Source: Spizellomyces punctatus DAOM BR117 | Taxonomy: Eukaryota; Chytridiomycota; Chytridiomycetes; Spizellomycetales; Spizellomycetaceae | Assembly (NCBI RefSeq): GCF_000182565.1 | Contig: NW_015971544.1 | Span: 1,132,529 to 1,196,528 of the forward strand | DNA: 64,000 bases | Reading direction: 5' to 3' | Part shown: positions 12,029-23,776 of the stretch, piece after piece | Position numbering within the stretch: position 1 is the first letter of the stretch | Layout: each line of letters opens with the position of its first letter | Notes under the pieces: model-generated | Seen by the model: the letters and a program-made list of their open reading frames with translations, nothing else | Told to the model about the DNA's origin: nothing | Databases searched by the model: none | Position numbers and translations under genes: made by a program

Positions 12029-14152
12029 ATGGTGCAGGTAATTTTCGAACGTTCTTGGCTTGTCTGCATTCCAGTATTGTTTACATTGGTGTTACAACGC
12101 CTAGGCCATGGGCGCTGGTCGGAGCGCAGGTTCGCAACAACCACTTTTCTGCTAAATGATGATGATACTGATATCTTCTCAGATGTAACTCCTCCTCCAG
12201 CGCTCATCTTGCACCTCTACCCGACTCATTTTGCTTTAGGAGACTATGTAGGCCACGCGTGCGATATATTGCACCGACTTGACCATTCACCAGTTTGTTG
12301 CTTGCTTTATCTAGGATACAACATATCAATACAATGGACCTTTGAAGGTCAGATCCATATATCTGGAAGTTGGTGAATGGGACATATCAATCTGATTCTC
12401 GTTCGATGTGATAGGATTTCCTAGAGGCAGTCAACAGACAAGAACTTCCAGCAAACGCATCGGATTTGTTTAAAGAGTCTGATTTTCATGATGGTGCGTT
12501 CGTTCTCAAGCACCCATAGTCTGTCATCTGTTTATATAATATGTTGACTTGAATTGCAAATATAGGTCGGATATACGTCCAAGTCCGCGATTACCGTGTC
12601 AATTATCATGCAAATGTCCAATTATCAGAGAGAAGTTTATCCAAAGATATGTTGACATCACCAAGCGACACTGGGAAGAGCTTTTCGGGAACGGCAACAC
12701 CGGACATCAGAACGTTGGTCTTACGCCCGACACCAGCCTCTCTGTGGGCAGATATTCAGTCTCTCAGTGCCACTGCAATACCTTCTGGGCCTCCGCTGGC
12801 AGAAGATACTGCACTTGAAGCAGAGGCCAAAATTTTGGTGCGCCTTTATGACTGTGAAATGGAACGCTGATAGCGTGGACGCTTACATTGTCCATAGGTG
12901 GCGACTCAGGAGCCGTTATGCCTAGACCCTGATCCAACAGTTGCTCGGACAGCAAATATCAAGGCATACAATGACGCAAAGTATCGTGTCCCAAGAAAGC
13001 GACCGAGAAATTGGGCCGCAAAGGAAGAAGATGATGAGCAGAAGAGGGAAAGCGATAGACTGATGTTGATCATGGATGAGGTATGCTTCTATGGATGTAT
13101 CCTTTGCTATTGTGTGATTCAGTATTGATCGGTGTTTTGACTTCGCAGCGACGAAAGGGTGAATTTCATCCAAAGTACGTAACTGTCGCAATTTGGTGTG
13201 AGCCGCGGAATGACCTCATGTCATTGTTCCTGCAGGTTTGCAAAGTTTTCCTTTGTTGAAGATTGGAGAAAGAAGAAAGCCGCATTTGATGCAGAAGCCT
13301 TGCTTACCATTCAAGAAAAGCGAAACATTAAAGGTGATCATTTTGTAGCATAGGCATCCGGTACTCGCTCGTTCTAAACCCCTTTCTTCGATAGTGCCCA
13401 CAAAGAAGACACAGGATACTCGTTTCCACCTGAATTCCGACGCAGGAACAATTGTGCGAACCCTGAACTTTCAGCAGACTTATGAACGGATTGGGGGTAA
13501 TTTCAAACCGATTTTTCAAAATCCGTTTACGATTCAATATCTAACTTGCCCATAGTAACGATGTACACAACTCTAAACATACATTCCATGGGGGGCGGCC
13601 AATATTCTTGTACGCTGCGATGGGGTCAGACACCTGGCACTGGGATCGGTAAAGGTAACCTGCGAGGCAATACCTTGAGGTACGTTTACACACAAGACTT
13701 TAGGAAATCGGACACTTTGTTAATGTCGTTATGATAGATTTCCTTTGGGAAATCTGGCCGCTGCCTGGTGGTATATTCAACAATTCAAAATCCACTACAC
13801 TCTGTCTAATAAGCTTATTGAGGATATTGACTCTTCAATGCAAAGGGCAGCAGGTACGTCCCTACACCGCAACAACCTGTATGCTCGCGTCTTGTTCACT
13901 GATTTCTATCACGTAGTGCAACCAATAGGAGTTTCGCAAGCTCAGGGTGTCACTGCTACCATTGCGCCACAACTTATGAACGGCACAACAGCAATACACC
14001 CTATACAGCTACAGCAACTTCAGCACCAACAACAAGCTGCTTCCCAACTGCTACATCATCCACATGCAGCAGCGCTTGGTCGTGGAGTAATACGCGGCAA
14101 CGTTAGAGGGAAGTTCCGCGGGATGAGGGGTAGAGGCGCCCCAAGTAAATAG
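12029..14152 (+). CDS. SPT20: SAGA complex subunit Spt20 (Ada5/FAM48A family)
   Basis: Spt20 is a structural subunit of the SAGA histone acetyltransferase coactivator. Diagnostic motifs, in order: ALILHLYPTHFALGDY (near 12200-12246), YQYNGPLKDFLEAVNRQELP across a 33-nt exon (12315-12347), SDFHDGRIYVQVRDYR (near 12480-12590), LRPTPASLWADI (about 12720), EPLCLDPDPTVARTAN (about 12904), then FPLGNLAAAWWYIQQFK. The C-terminal region is Gln-rich (QLQQLQHQQQAA) and ends in an RG-rich tail (RGNVRGKFRGMRGRG), unusual for the family and suggestive of nucleic-acid binding. There are many short introns. The exact start is uncertain: 12029 is the first ATG in frame with the LHLYP exon, but an upstream exon is possible. 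A second SAGA subunit, Ada2, lies about 24 kb downstream. Confidence 0.82.
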
Positions 14153-14213
14153 AGGGCACAAATTTGCCACGGAGGTCGAACGTTGGTCGCAAAAGCGTCG
14201 CAAATTGTACATA

Positions 14214-15135
14214 TCATAGATTGAGTATTGGTGCAGATTGGTAAATTGGTATTTCGGTAGATGGGCTTTTTGACGTTTGCAGCACTGCTGCCAGTAAAGC
14301 TTCAGGGCATGGCGTGCCGGCCTCGGCAGATACTTTTACTTGCTCGTCTTGCAGCCGGCGACTTGTCGTGGGCCCAATAGATGCACATCGCACCTTGCTC
14401 CACCATGTCATTTCTCTCAGACTTGCAAGGGCCACGTCAACACCCGACGGGCTGAAAAACACCACCCAATCGATATCAGTGTCTCTGGAACAGCCTGCGA
14501 TTTGGGCAGCTAACACGGCTTCAAAATCCGGCAAAGGACCCGTCCGATATACCATAACCTTTTCCAAAGGAATATTCGCGGCGGACAGACGTTGCGGAAG
14601 AACATCTCTGGCTTTATCACCAGCCAAGAAAAGCAATGGTGCAGAAGGACGGCCTTCGTTAATTATGATATCCGAAAGTACGTCAGCCGTTCCCGCACAC
14701 TCGCCTACAGGCTTAAATCCTGCGTCGCGTGCTGCGGCACCAGTTGCTTTACCCACTACATAGAAAGGTTTGTTACGCCAATTTCCGCCCGCGGTTTGCT
14801 CGAAATCTGCAAAAGGAACGCATTTAACGGTTCAAGAAAGTTACTAAATCGCTCAGTGCACATTCAAATCAACCTTTTACAGTATCTACTGCTCGACCCC
14901 AGCATATCTTCAACGCTTCGAGTGCTCTCTTACTAGTGGCAATGAACCCTCCATATTCATGTTCTCTTTCTGTCAGAATGACAGTCAGTTCGTCCAAGTT
15001 CGTGCAGACATGCCCCAGTACTGGAACAAATATACATTGAAACCCGCTAGCGGCAAATAGAGTTTCATATGCATTTTGGACGTTCTCGGCATCTTCGTCG
15101 GATCTTCCCCGACAAAATAGGATGGTTGGGGTCAT
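14214..15135 (-). CDS. HEM4: Uroporphyrinogen-III synthase
   Basis: Uroporphyrinogen-III synthase converts hydroxymethylbilane to uroporphyrinogen III in haem synthesis. Two exons: the first starts MTPTILFCRGRSDEDAENV at 15135 and ends ...RAVDTVK; the second begins at about 14809 with FEQTAGGNWRNKPFYVVG. The join G|GTTGAT...TTTTGCAG|AT restores Asp and the frame. Family features seen are FIATSKRALEAL in the first half, then YVVGKATGAAARDAG, LLFLAGDKARDVLP, VMVYRT, VVFFSPSGVDVA and CASIGPTTSRRL. The length of about 285 residues fits the family. It diverges from the TRP channel gene, with little space between them, so the two may share a promoter region. Confidence 0.93.
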
Positions 15136-15273
15136 CCCTCATTTGTAGGGTTGAATGGTTGAGGGTTGCATCGTCTGGTTGATCTGGTTAGGTACTAAGC
15201 CGTTTCGTCATTGCTTACATAAGAAGTTCGGTGCCCACCGATCAGGATCTTTCCTCTTGACTGCTCTTGCACC

Positions 15274-18200
15274 GTGCAGGCGGATAGCTCAGCATTTGTG
15301 GCGAACCTGATAACATCCGAATACTTAAAGCGAATATTGCCTATGGCTCTCTTCCGGCCGACATTCGATGATGCGGTTGTTGAGCCACTTCTTCCGGACC
15401 CTGACCCGTCGTGTCCTTTAGATGAACCATGGGAGGGATCTTTTCGCTATGTGCGCAATGAACTCATCAACTACGTTCGCACATTGATCTGCAATTCGGT
15501 GGTTGTGCCAGTAAAGGTTAGTCGAAAGGATTTGTTGAAAGGGTTAAGCAGCATCATTGACAGGTTTCCTTTTTTCTGCGACCAGCTCTCGCACATTTTG
15601 AGGTCTACTGAGAAGGCGGAGGAAATCACTCGGAATGTCATTGAACGTGCAGGACGAGCCTCTGTGTAAGGAAAATCTGAAAACCATTTGCTATACGATC
15701 GTGCTCTGAAGCGGCTTCACATTAGATATGTCACATTACTTGTATGCAAACAATTCCGGACGGAAGCAAAGTCGGATCACGTCAACCGCACACTGGTATG
15801 ACGTGGCCCTTGTAATATCAGGTCATTTAGCTTATCTTTATTTCATAGTTGGAATCCCGGGGAACGTACGCGGAAGTTCTCGCCATCTTGCTTCTTGCCC
15901 AACACAGCAGTGACAGCCTCGATATCCTAAAGGAGGTAAGACTTCAGGTAAAGGAATTGTATATCTTTTGTGAATAAATGTTATCAATGTCGCGCATCGT
16001 TACCCCCACAAAATGTGCCTGCGTTGAACTCTCTCTCCTGCTTTAGATTCTCACCTGCCAATGGGACGAGGGAAGACGGTCGGATGAACCTATCGAAAAT
16101 GGCACGCATTGATCTCTGATCCTTTCTTTCAAAGTATGGTCACTGACTCGTCAAGTTTAGCTCTCACAGTAGCAATTGAAGCCCGGGCAACGCATTTCAT
16201 TTCGGATGGTAGAGTCAACAACACCTTGATGGCAATGTATGCTTATAGTCAGTGGGGATGGCAGTTTACTGAATTTTGCCGCTAACAACGAAACGATCAG
16301 TTGGCGTGGAAGCTACGTTTACGACTCACGTCTGACCCAAGGATTACAACGATACCCGAGTCGTATACAAGCGCGGCAAATGACTGAAGGACGCGAAGAG
16401 AGAGGGCACGAGGGAGGAAAGCTTCAATTTAGGTGGTGGAAGCTGAGAGTGCCACGTTACCAGTAAGCCATCATCATTTTATTCAGCTTTCGTGAACCTC
16501 TTGTTGACAATAACTGTTGATAAGGTACTACACGTCCGTCTTTATTTACTTTATCTTCTTGGGATTGTACACCGTGGTTGTTAACGGGCGGACGATTACA
16601 CCTGCGCCGGCAGAGATTGCAATGTATATAATGGTGTTCTCCTTTTTAGGTTGGTTTTATTCTTGCAAAAGTCTTATCTGACGTGCCCTAACGTTATTGT
16701 CAATGCAGCTGAGGACGTGAAGAGCGTAAGACCTGTTCATTCCCTATGACCATGATTTCGAGTAATGACAAAATGTGATTCTTTGTAGATTTTCTTAGCT
16801 CACCGTCGATTTGATGCACTGGGCATGTGGAATTGGTGAGTCGAAACTCTTTCCATTACGTCCTCGTTTGACATTACGCATCTGATACACCATAATGGAT
16901 TTCATATAGGATTGACTATGTGTCTTACTTTATTTTTATCGTGGCATTCACCTTTCGCTTGCTGTCATATATGGAACCAAACCAAGAGCGACAACGGGAG
17001 CTCACTGATATTGGTAAATAGAGTGACCGATTGTTGACTTTCTCCATTTTCTAACTTGATGTCGGTAGCCTTCAACATTCTATCCTGTTCGGCGGTTTTC
17101 GTCTGGTTCCGGACTTTGGAACTCTTGGGTATGAGTTTGACGTTTGCTTTAAAACAATTGGGTATGCTGACCAGACGTACATTTGGTAGACACATTCCGT
17201 AATTTTGGCTATCTCCTTGTTACCGTTCGGTAGGCGTCGCTAGATGTCGATTTCCGTTGCACGGATCACCAAATTTTCGATTCACAGACGAATGCTTCAA
17301 GATGCATTGCATTTCTTTGCACTGATTGCTATTTTGATACTCGGATTCACCCAAGCCTTCCACGGGCTAGCTCTTGGATACGGCGGGGGAAAGCCTTTAG
17401 AAGATCCTGATAGGTCATCTCGAGCAAATCTGCCTTTCATACTTAATATGCTGGGGAGAAGTCTGATGTCGGTAAGCTTTCAAGAATTAGAGTGTTTAGG
17501 AGGGAGCTATATGGCTCAAGTGGACTCTGTAGGATCCCGCGTACGATGAAGCTGGGTATATTCACAAATTCTATGGCACAATTTTGATGCATATCTTTTT
17601 GTTTATTTCGTAAGTGCGTTTGTAGTACTCACAATAGCTGTGTAGTACTACGACGCTAATTTGGCTTTGGTATTTTCAGATACCTTGTCTTCATGAATTT
17701 GCTGATAGCTGTATTTAACAACTCGTACGACGAGGTCCGAGAGAAAAGCGAGGTACAGTTGATAGCCAATCACAGCCTCAATTTACGCTGGCAGGTCCAC
17801 CAGGGTTACTGATTATTTCCATAGGCAGAGTACCAAATACTCTTGGCTGAAAAAATTCTGGAGCACATTCAGCGTTCATATGAAGTTCCATTCTTGCCTC
17901 CAGCGAACCTGATTGAACTCATTTTCCTACCTGGCCTACCAGTGATTGGCAAAACGCGCGGGCGCGTAGCCCTGGAATACATTTGCGCCGCATTGTTTAT
18001 TCCTGAAATGTTGGCGATTGGGGTCTACGAATATTTTTGTCCTCCTCAGATAAGCGACCGAATGCAGCCCTTGACACAAACCAACGTGGCTTTTGAGACG
18101 TGGCGGTTAGACATTGAGGTTCTAGGCGAGCGAAGTGGCGGAGGGGATGTTGGTGATGGTGTTGAGGCGGCGCATGCAAAGGCAGTTGATCCCCGGCGCC

Positions 18201-18400
18201 GGTTGTCAGCAGCGGACAACGGCAGAGCACCCAAGGATGCCATGGATAGGATTTTGAAGGCAGTAGATGGACTTGACAAAAGAATTGCTAGGCTAGAGCA
18301 TGATAGAAATGAAGAAGGGGGATGTCATTTGAGACGGGAGGATTTGGAACTGATTGCAGACCTCGTAGTGCAGAAGTTTAAGATGTCGACGGAGGGTTAA
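15274..18400 (+). CDS. YVC1: TRP-family cation channel, Yvc1-like
   Basis: This is a fungal TRPY-type channel; the yeast member releases vacuolar Ca2+ on stretch or hyperosmotic shock. The coding evidence begins with VANLITSEYLKRILPMALFR (about 15300-15350), an N-terminal cytosolic motif. It continues through short exons including YVTLLVCKQFRTEAKSDHVN and GTYAEVLAILLLAQHSSD. Six membrane segments follow, among them YLLYLLGLYTVVVNGRTITP, SYFIFIVAFTFRLLSYM, FNILSCSAVFVWFRTLELL and DALHFFALIAILILGFTQAF. A last segment near the pore reads YLVFMNLLIAVFNNSYDEV. The C-terminus has an SYEVPFLPPANLIELIFL motif and a coiled coil (DRILKAVDGLDKRIARLEHD). The true start codon is not resolved; the frame opens after an acceptor at about 15279, so a first exon probably lies just upstream. 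Confidence 0.85.
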
Positions 18401-19212
18401 AACAGCGCACAGCACGTGTTTTAATTTTGGCACGCTGGGAGACATAGACCCTGAATTGTGGTAAACAGCAAGAAATTCAAACACCCTTGTCCCACTCCCT
18501 TGGTAGCATGTTTGTGACTGTTCTGGGTACGAATTGTTTTCACCTTGGGTCACTTCTGGGGTCAGATACCCTGGCATTTTCTTGCTCGTGCAGGGGACGC
18601 CAGTTTTAGATGTTTTGCAATGGAACTGGACATTTGCCAATGTAAATCACTCTGTTGACAGTTGCGATGATTCGAAACAGGTTTAGGTGCAGGGGACACC
18701 GCTATGTTTATCAGAATGTTTAACGCTCATCAGAGGGGTTTCTCGAGTGTCTCGAACCTTGGGCAGTTGGAAACTAAACAAGGACATTTCTCGACACCAA
18801 AGTGTGCACTCTTTGTGTTGACGAGGCTTTTCTTGTCTTTGCCCCGTGAAAGAAGGTTGCTTCGTTGCTCGCCGCAGCAAAACGGCCAAGTCTCGCCATC
18901 TATGGCTTTTGGATGAACTGTTTTTGACAAAGACGCACCCCATCGTACACCCACTTGCTGAGCAGCTGGCCGTTTCTTTGACCAAACAAAAAAAAAAAAA
19001 GAAAACATGCTTTGGTCGTTTGAAAATCCGTAAAAAATCGCGCCTCGATCCCCAAATGGCACTGTCCGACCCGCACAGATCCTTTGTGGAATCCACGTAG
19101 CTAAGCCTCTCGGATTTTACCAATATCGCTAAACAAGTTAGATCTTTTGTTTATCGTTTTAAGCAGTAAAAAGACTTACGCAAAAGAGCCGGTGCCAGAA
19201 AGAAAAAATGGA
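18401..19212. other. Intergenic stretch before the DUF3455 gene
   Basis: No gene recognised. A 14-bp near-repeat, GTGCAGGGGAC(G/A)CC, occurs at 18589-18602 and 18687-18700. A poly-A run of about 13 lies near 18988. Open frames on both strands here are short and lack motifs. Confidence 0.5.
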
Positions 19213-19220
19213 TATAAAAG
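19213..19220 (+). promoter_or_regulatory. TATA box of the DUF3455 gene
   Basis: TATAAAAG lies 109 bp before the ATG at 19322 in an otherwise mixed-base promoter. Position and orientation suit a highly inducible, secreted-protein gene. Confidence 0.65.
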
Positions 19221-19321
19221 GGACCCCCTTGCTGTTGGCCCTTTCTCGCATCAACAACACGCAGCAAATCTCAAAGCACACCTCAACCAAGTTATTTGTT
19301 TGATCCTTCAACATCTCAAAC

Positions 19322-20038
19322 ATGTTCAAGATTGTCCTTACGACCCTTGCCTTGACCGTGTTGACGGGGGCAAACGCCCAAGACAACGACCTTGGCGCTC
19401 TTCCTGCTGCTATTCTCCCACCAGCAGGATATGTACCCAAGGAAAAGCTATACGCTGTCGGAACTCAGAACTATGTCTGTAGCGCTGGCGCTGCGACTCC
19501 TTGGACCCTAGTTACTCCAAAAGCGACCTTGTACAAGGAGGAGGCTCATACGACGGAAGTAGCAAAGCATTTCTTTACGACTCCGGATGCTACGGGCGCC
19601 AAAGTTATTTGGGAGGATGTAAACGGATCTGGATCACACGTCCGCGCTGCACCGAATGCGACATCCCCGTCTCCAGATGGTCCCCAAAACGTCCCGTGGG
19701 TCATATTGAAGGCTACCGAATCGACCGGAGAGCTCTTTGGAAATATTGGATATGTTTTACGAATCCACACTTTGGGTGGTGTTGCCCCGAATGCGACCGA
19801 GTGTACAGCTGCAAAGAATGGTACAGAAGTGGATGTCGACTACACCGCTCTCTATGTCTTTTACACGAATAAAGGTGCGACAAACACCCCCGAGACGCCT
19901 GCCACTACCTCCCAACCGGTGGAAGCAACGAAAACTCCTGTTCCTACTGGCCCGCTATCGGACGCAACCCGATCAACTGTGACGATGGCCATGTCAGTTG
20001 TTCTTTCCGCGGTCGGGTCGGCTATTTTCTGGCTTTAG
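19322..20038 (+). CDS. Secreted DUF3455 protein, probably GPI-anchored
   Basis: A single-exon gene for a 238-residue protein. Residues 1-19 form a signal peptide (MFKIVLTTLALTVLTGANA, likely cut before Q). Residues 25 to about 180 match the fungal/bacterial DUF3455 pattern: PPAGYVPKEKLYAVGTQNYV, a conserved Cys (VCSAG), TPWTLVTPKATLY, then HFFTTPDATGAKVIWED and NVPWVILKATESTGELFGNI. Four or more N-glycosylation sites (NGS, NAT, NGT) fit a secreted protein. A Thr/Pro-rich stalk and a C-terminal hydrophobic tail after small residues suggest a GPI anchor. The biochemical role of the family is not known to me. It has no introns, unlike almost all neighbours. A TATA box lies 109 bp upstream. Confidence 0.85.
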   Translation: MFKIVLTTLALTVLTGANAQDNDLGALPAAILPPAGYVPKEKLYAVGTQNYVCSAGAATPWTLVTPKATLYKEEAHTTEVAKHFFTTPDATGAKVIWEDVNGSGSHVRAAPNATSPSPDGPQNVPWVILKATESTGELFGNIGYVLRIHTLGGVAPNATECTAAKNGTEVDVDYTALYVFYTNKGATNTPETPATTSQPVEATKTPVPTGPLSDATRSTVTMAMSVVLSAVGSAIFWL

Positions 20039-20233
20039 ATACTTTTCTCTCTGGGCTGCTGGACCGGCCGTTATATTTATATATGTTTAGATAGTTGTAG
20101 AATTACTTTTTACATGTAATGATTTTCTATGAATAAAGGTGTGATTGAACTGATATTCATATTAATTGACAATGCATAAATCTGGGTGGTTACTTTCAGC
20201 TATCTAGCGCAACAAAGTTCCAATTGAACAATC

Positions 20234-21493
20234 TCATTTTCCAGTCAACTTTTGTGAAACTTTCATAATCCCGCCAATCCCCCACAACATCCAATTCCGC
20301 ACTCCCGAAAAAGTTCCCTGAGCATGTATCATATCCGTACTCTGTTTGCTGGCCTTCACAGCCTTGATGCCCCGCTGCATCATCTTCTCATTATACTGTT
20401 TTATCGCTTCTTTGATGTCACCGTCCGCTTGCAACGCCGCAGCGAGATCAGAGGCGTCTTGAAATGCAGTGTTGGCGCCCATACCACGGTGAGTGGTCAT
20501 AGCATGAGCAGCATCGCCGAGGAGAATTACACTCAGGGGGCCAGTTTCGAGGGGGTTACCCTTTGGCGGAACTGTGGAAAAAAGGCCTCGAGGTGTGAAA
20601 ATCACGTCCGAAGGGGCAGTCAAGGAGATCAATTGAGCAATATCGGGGTTGGATGGAAAACCAGATTGACAACATTGTACTGCATATTCAATTGTTTTTG
20701 CGGGATCGGAGAGTGTTTCTGAAAGCTCTGACGTGGGCGTTGGAAAGGAGAGAGCCCATACGACACGCTTGCCGGTCACCACGTCGGATGGAGCGTCAGG
20801 ACGGGGTTCGGCCACGTACGGAAGAATTAAAAGTGTTTTGCCCTCTTTGCCGAGAACTCTTATACAGCCTTGGTCAAGAAGTGTTCTTATAGTGGGTGCC
20901 TTGTCAAGGACGTCCGTGCCAACGGTAGCCGCAATCGACGTGATATGCACATCTTCAACCACGAGATTCGGACACCGCTGAGCTCTGACTTTTGACCTTG
21001 AACCATCGGCTCCCACAAGAATGTCAGCCGTGATGGATGTCCCATCCTCAAAGTAGGCACGGATACCGCCGTCAGGCAACTCCTCGTAATGGTCATACTT
21101 TTTTCCCCACTCGATCGGAGCACCCTTTGCCAGCATTTGACGAAGTGCCCACCGCTCAACCGAGACGCTTCTTCCATACCCGGGTGACCCAACAATTTTC
21201 ATCAAAACGTTGAGCTGGTGGTCAACCATTAGGAACGTCATAGTGTCAGAACCTTTAAACAAGGTGTCAAGGTCCGACTGGGAAATAGCCGATGCGAGAG
21301 CCTGATAGCCATCTGGATTGATACCCAGAACATATCCTTGGTTTCGTGCCGAGAGCGATGCGTCCCTTTCGTAGATTGTTACGGAAAATCTGGAATTTTT
21401 GGAGAGCCCCTGGTAGAGAAGGAGCCCACCAAGTCCTCCTCCAATGATGGCTACACGGAGTTGGTTTGGAGTTTCGGATGCTTCTTGCGACAT
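20234..21493 (-). CDS. FAD-dependent monooxygenase (PHBH/salicylate hydroxylase type)
   Basis: An intronless gene for a class A flavoprotein hydroxylase of about 420 residues. The N-terminal Rossmann motif is VAIIGGGLGGLLLYQGL followed by YERD. The DG motif is ILVGADGSRSKVR near residue 165. The FAD ribose motif is VILLGDAAHAMTTHRGMGAN near residue 330, ending in the usual helix with AFQDASDLAAAL. These enzymes use NAD(P)H and O2 to hydroxylate or epoxidise aromatic or terpenoid substrates; the substrate here is unknown. The ATG at 21493 (MSQEASETPNQLR) is preferred, with another in frame at 21508. It converges on the intronless DUF3455 gene. No partner biosynthetic genes lie beside it, so a metabolite cluster is not indicated. 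Confidence 0.9.
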   Translation of the reverse strand: MSQEASETPNQLRVAIIGGGLGGLLLYQGLSKNSRFSVTIYERDASLSARNQGYVLGINPDGYQALASAISQSDLDTLFKGSDTMTFLMVDHQLNVLMKIVGSPGYGRSVSVERWALRQMLAKGAPIEWGKKYDHYEELPDGGIRAYFEDGTSITADILVGADGSRSKVRAQRCPNLVVEDVHITSIAATVGTDVLDKAPTIRTLLDQGCIRVLGKEGKTLLILPYVAEPRPDAPSDVVTGKRVVWALSFPTPTSELSETLSDPAKTIEYAVQCCQSGFPSNPDIAQLISLTAPSDVIFTPRGLFSTVPPKGNPLETGPLSVILLGDAAHAMTTHRGMGANTAFQDASDLAAALQADGDIKEAIKQYNEKMMQRGIKAVKASKQSTDMIHAQGTFSGVRNWMLWGIGGIMKVSQKLTGK

Positions 21494-21508
21494 TATAATA
21501 TGTTGCAA

Positions 21509-21963
21509 TCTGTTTATTGGGCGACAGAGGGCGTATTTGGAGAAACCCGTCCTATTTATGATCCTGCAGAGGGTATACGTGGATGAGCCCGAATTTGGCC
21601 ACTTGGAAGCATTTCATTGGCAGCTCGCCCTTTGTGAACGCGTGCTGCAAAAAGCGTGCTTTTTGGGGGTTGATTTCCTTCCTGAACTCGCACGATGGAA
21701 GCTGACTTGCTTTTTGCAAAGGGCTTGTCGTCGTCAAAACGATACTCTGAAATCAGCGAGAGTTCACAGCAAATCCATTTGACATGCTTCAAGTAATGAA
21801 AAAAGTATTAATCGAATCGAAAAAAAAGAATTAGAGAATTTTACAAGATGTATGCGAGTTATTCCCTTCCCCCCCTCTAGTCCCACGCTTCTTGTGAAAG
21901 CAATCATAGAAAGTTCCCATTCAGATTACCGGCCCACCATCCTTTTTTAAAACCCACACGCTT
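21509..21963. other. Intergenic, no gene recognised
   Basis: This holds the 5' side of the monooxygenase gene and the 3' side of the next minus-strand gene. No motif was recognised. Confidence 0.5.
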
Positions 21964-23776
21964 TTAAGCTGAGAGCAACGAATCCATGTCATCTGGCCGC
22001 ATGCGGGCGCCTCCAAACTGAGGTCGAGATTGACATCTATTTGACCCGTAATAATTCGTCGTCATTGGCATTGGATTTTCAAGTAGGACATACGGATCGT
22101 CCAAATAAGCGTGAGTAGGTGTGTCCACCACAGGTCGCATGACGATGCTTAGCCGCCGAGCTTTCATGTCCTTATCTCCTTCCGTATGAGGTTCGTTCTT
22201 GTTGGGTATAGAATTACAGGCACCTGAGCTGCTAGAAGACTTTGACGAGGATGATGACCGAGAGACATCAGAGCCCGATGACATAGAGCTCCGACTAGCA
22301 CGCGAACGTTTGCCAACTTTAACAGTCATGGGAACACTTGTAACTGCCATAGAGCCATTCGCTGCTTGCTGAGAATGGCTGTTCAACGATGAGAATGTAT
22401 CTCCCTGACTACTGGCAAGAGTCTTGCCAAGAGCACTGCGACTTTCCTTGCGTATCAGATCACGGCGAGCTGTAGCTTCGGCATCTGCACAGTTGACTTG
22501 GTCAATCACGCATTCCGTAAGCTTGATACAGGAATTTCCTTACCTCGGGCTTGTGCCTCGTCAATGATGTGCGCAGGAGTCTCATATTCTGCTGCCTTCT
22601 TTCCGTCACCGACCATCTGCTGGATCGTAGCACAGATCCGAGCAAACGCAATCTCCACGTGCTCGTCTTCCTTGATGAGTGAATCAATATCCACTACCGC
22701 GGGTTCCGAGCGAGAATCTTCTACTGGAGCGGGACTCTTGGTCGTGGACCCGTTAGCGAGGATAGCAACCGTTTCGGCATTGACGGAGCTTAGCCCTTTC
22801 AGACTATACAGAATATATCATTAGCACAGAAAACAATTATGCAGCCATCCAACCACGTTGCTCACCGTTCAATCTCTTGTCTCAGTTCATCCAGTTCTTG
22901 AGCCTGCTGACGAATGGTATTTTCCAAAGAAGAATTGACAGCGAGCAGTGAAGTGTTTGAAATCTCTAGGTCCATTATCTAAAACCGGGCGGTTAGTTCG
23001 TAATGCTTGTTTACGGCGATCAGTTCTTCCTACCTTGCGCAAGGCCTTGTCGTTTGCTTGAATTTCCATCGCGACAGGGTCGAGTATGGGACTACGCAAC
23101 TGGCAACTTTTACACTTTTCTAACGTGCCTTCAGCAGCAGGCGCCAAGTTGGTTGTGTCGATATCAGCGATACCAGAGTCTGGGCGAGCCTTGCTACCAG
23201 GAATCTTGACCTAACCCAAAGTGATCAATTAGTACAAGTTCAATTTGGAGGCAGCTTCTCCGGAAAAGCGTCAGGCGATGCCTTCTTGCAAAATTCTGTT
23301 CTCACCTTTATGTTTCCAGTAGTCTTCCCAGTAAGAGTCGTGCGTTTAGGAGTAATGCGAGGCGCCTCAACTGGAGGAGCGATCACAGCACGCTGGAGCT
23401 TCCCCAGGCTGCTAGATCTGCCACTTCCAGGAGAGGAACCGTTACTACCGTCCGACGACGAGCCCGAAGAGAGTCGATTTTTGGTTGCAGCGACAGGCTT
23501 TCTAGGTGCAGGTCGGGTCGAGATCGGACTCGGCGATTGGCTTTTCGGTCGAGGAGTCGTAACAGGAGTAGGTGTAGTAGACCTCAACGTCGTTTTAGGA
23601 GTCAGCGTGCGCACGCTTGTTTTCACTTCTGCTAGAGGTTTGGCAGTCGTCCTGACGGAACCCAGAGGACGAGTCGTAGCAGTCTGAGACGTCAAGCGCT
23701 TAGGGGCGGAAGTCGGGCGCCTATCATTCAATGCACGCGGAGTCGAGAATTTGTCTTGCGGTTTATCAAACATCAA
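21964..23776 (-). CDS. Serine/proline-rich coiled-coil protein of unknown function
   Basis: The protein is not recognised. Four or so exons give about 480 residues starting MMFDKPQDKFSTPRALNDR. Residues 1-160 are basic, disordered and rich in Ser, Thr, Pro and Arg (many TP and SP sites), as in microtubule-associated proteins. Next come a short CKSCQ motif and a coiled coil (ISNTSLLAVNSSLENTIRQQ, then ELDELRQEIERLK). An acidic helical segment (DIDSLIKEDEHVEIAFARI) follows. A long serine tract (SSSSSKSSSSSG) precedes a conserved-looking end, RRLSIVMRPVVDTPTHAYLD and RMRPDDMDSLLSA. A cytoskeletal or signalling scaffold is conceivable but is inference from composition only. Confidence 0.6.

Noticed and set aside
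20234-21493. Secondary-metabolite cluster around the flavin monooxygenase
   Set aside because: No synthase, transporter or regulator gene lies next to it.
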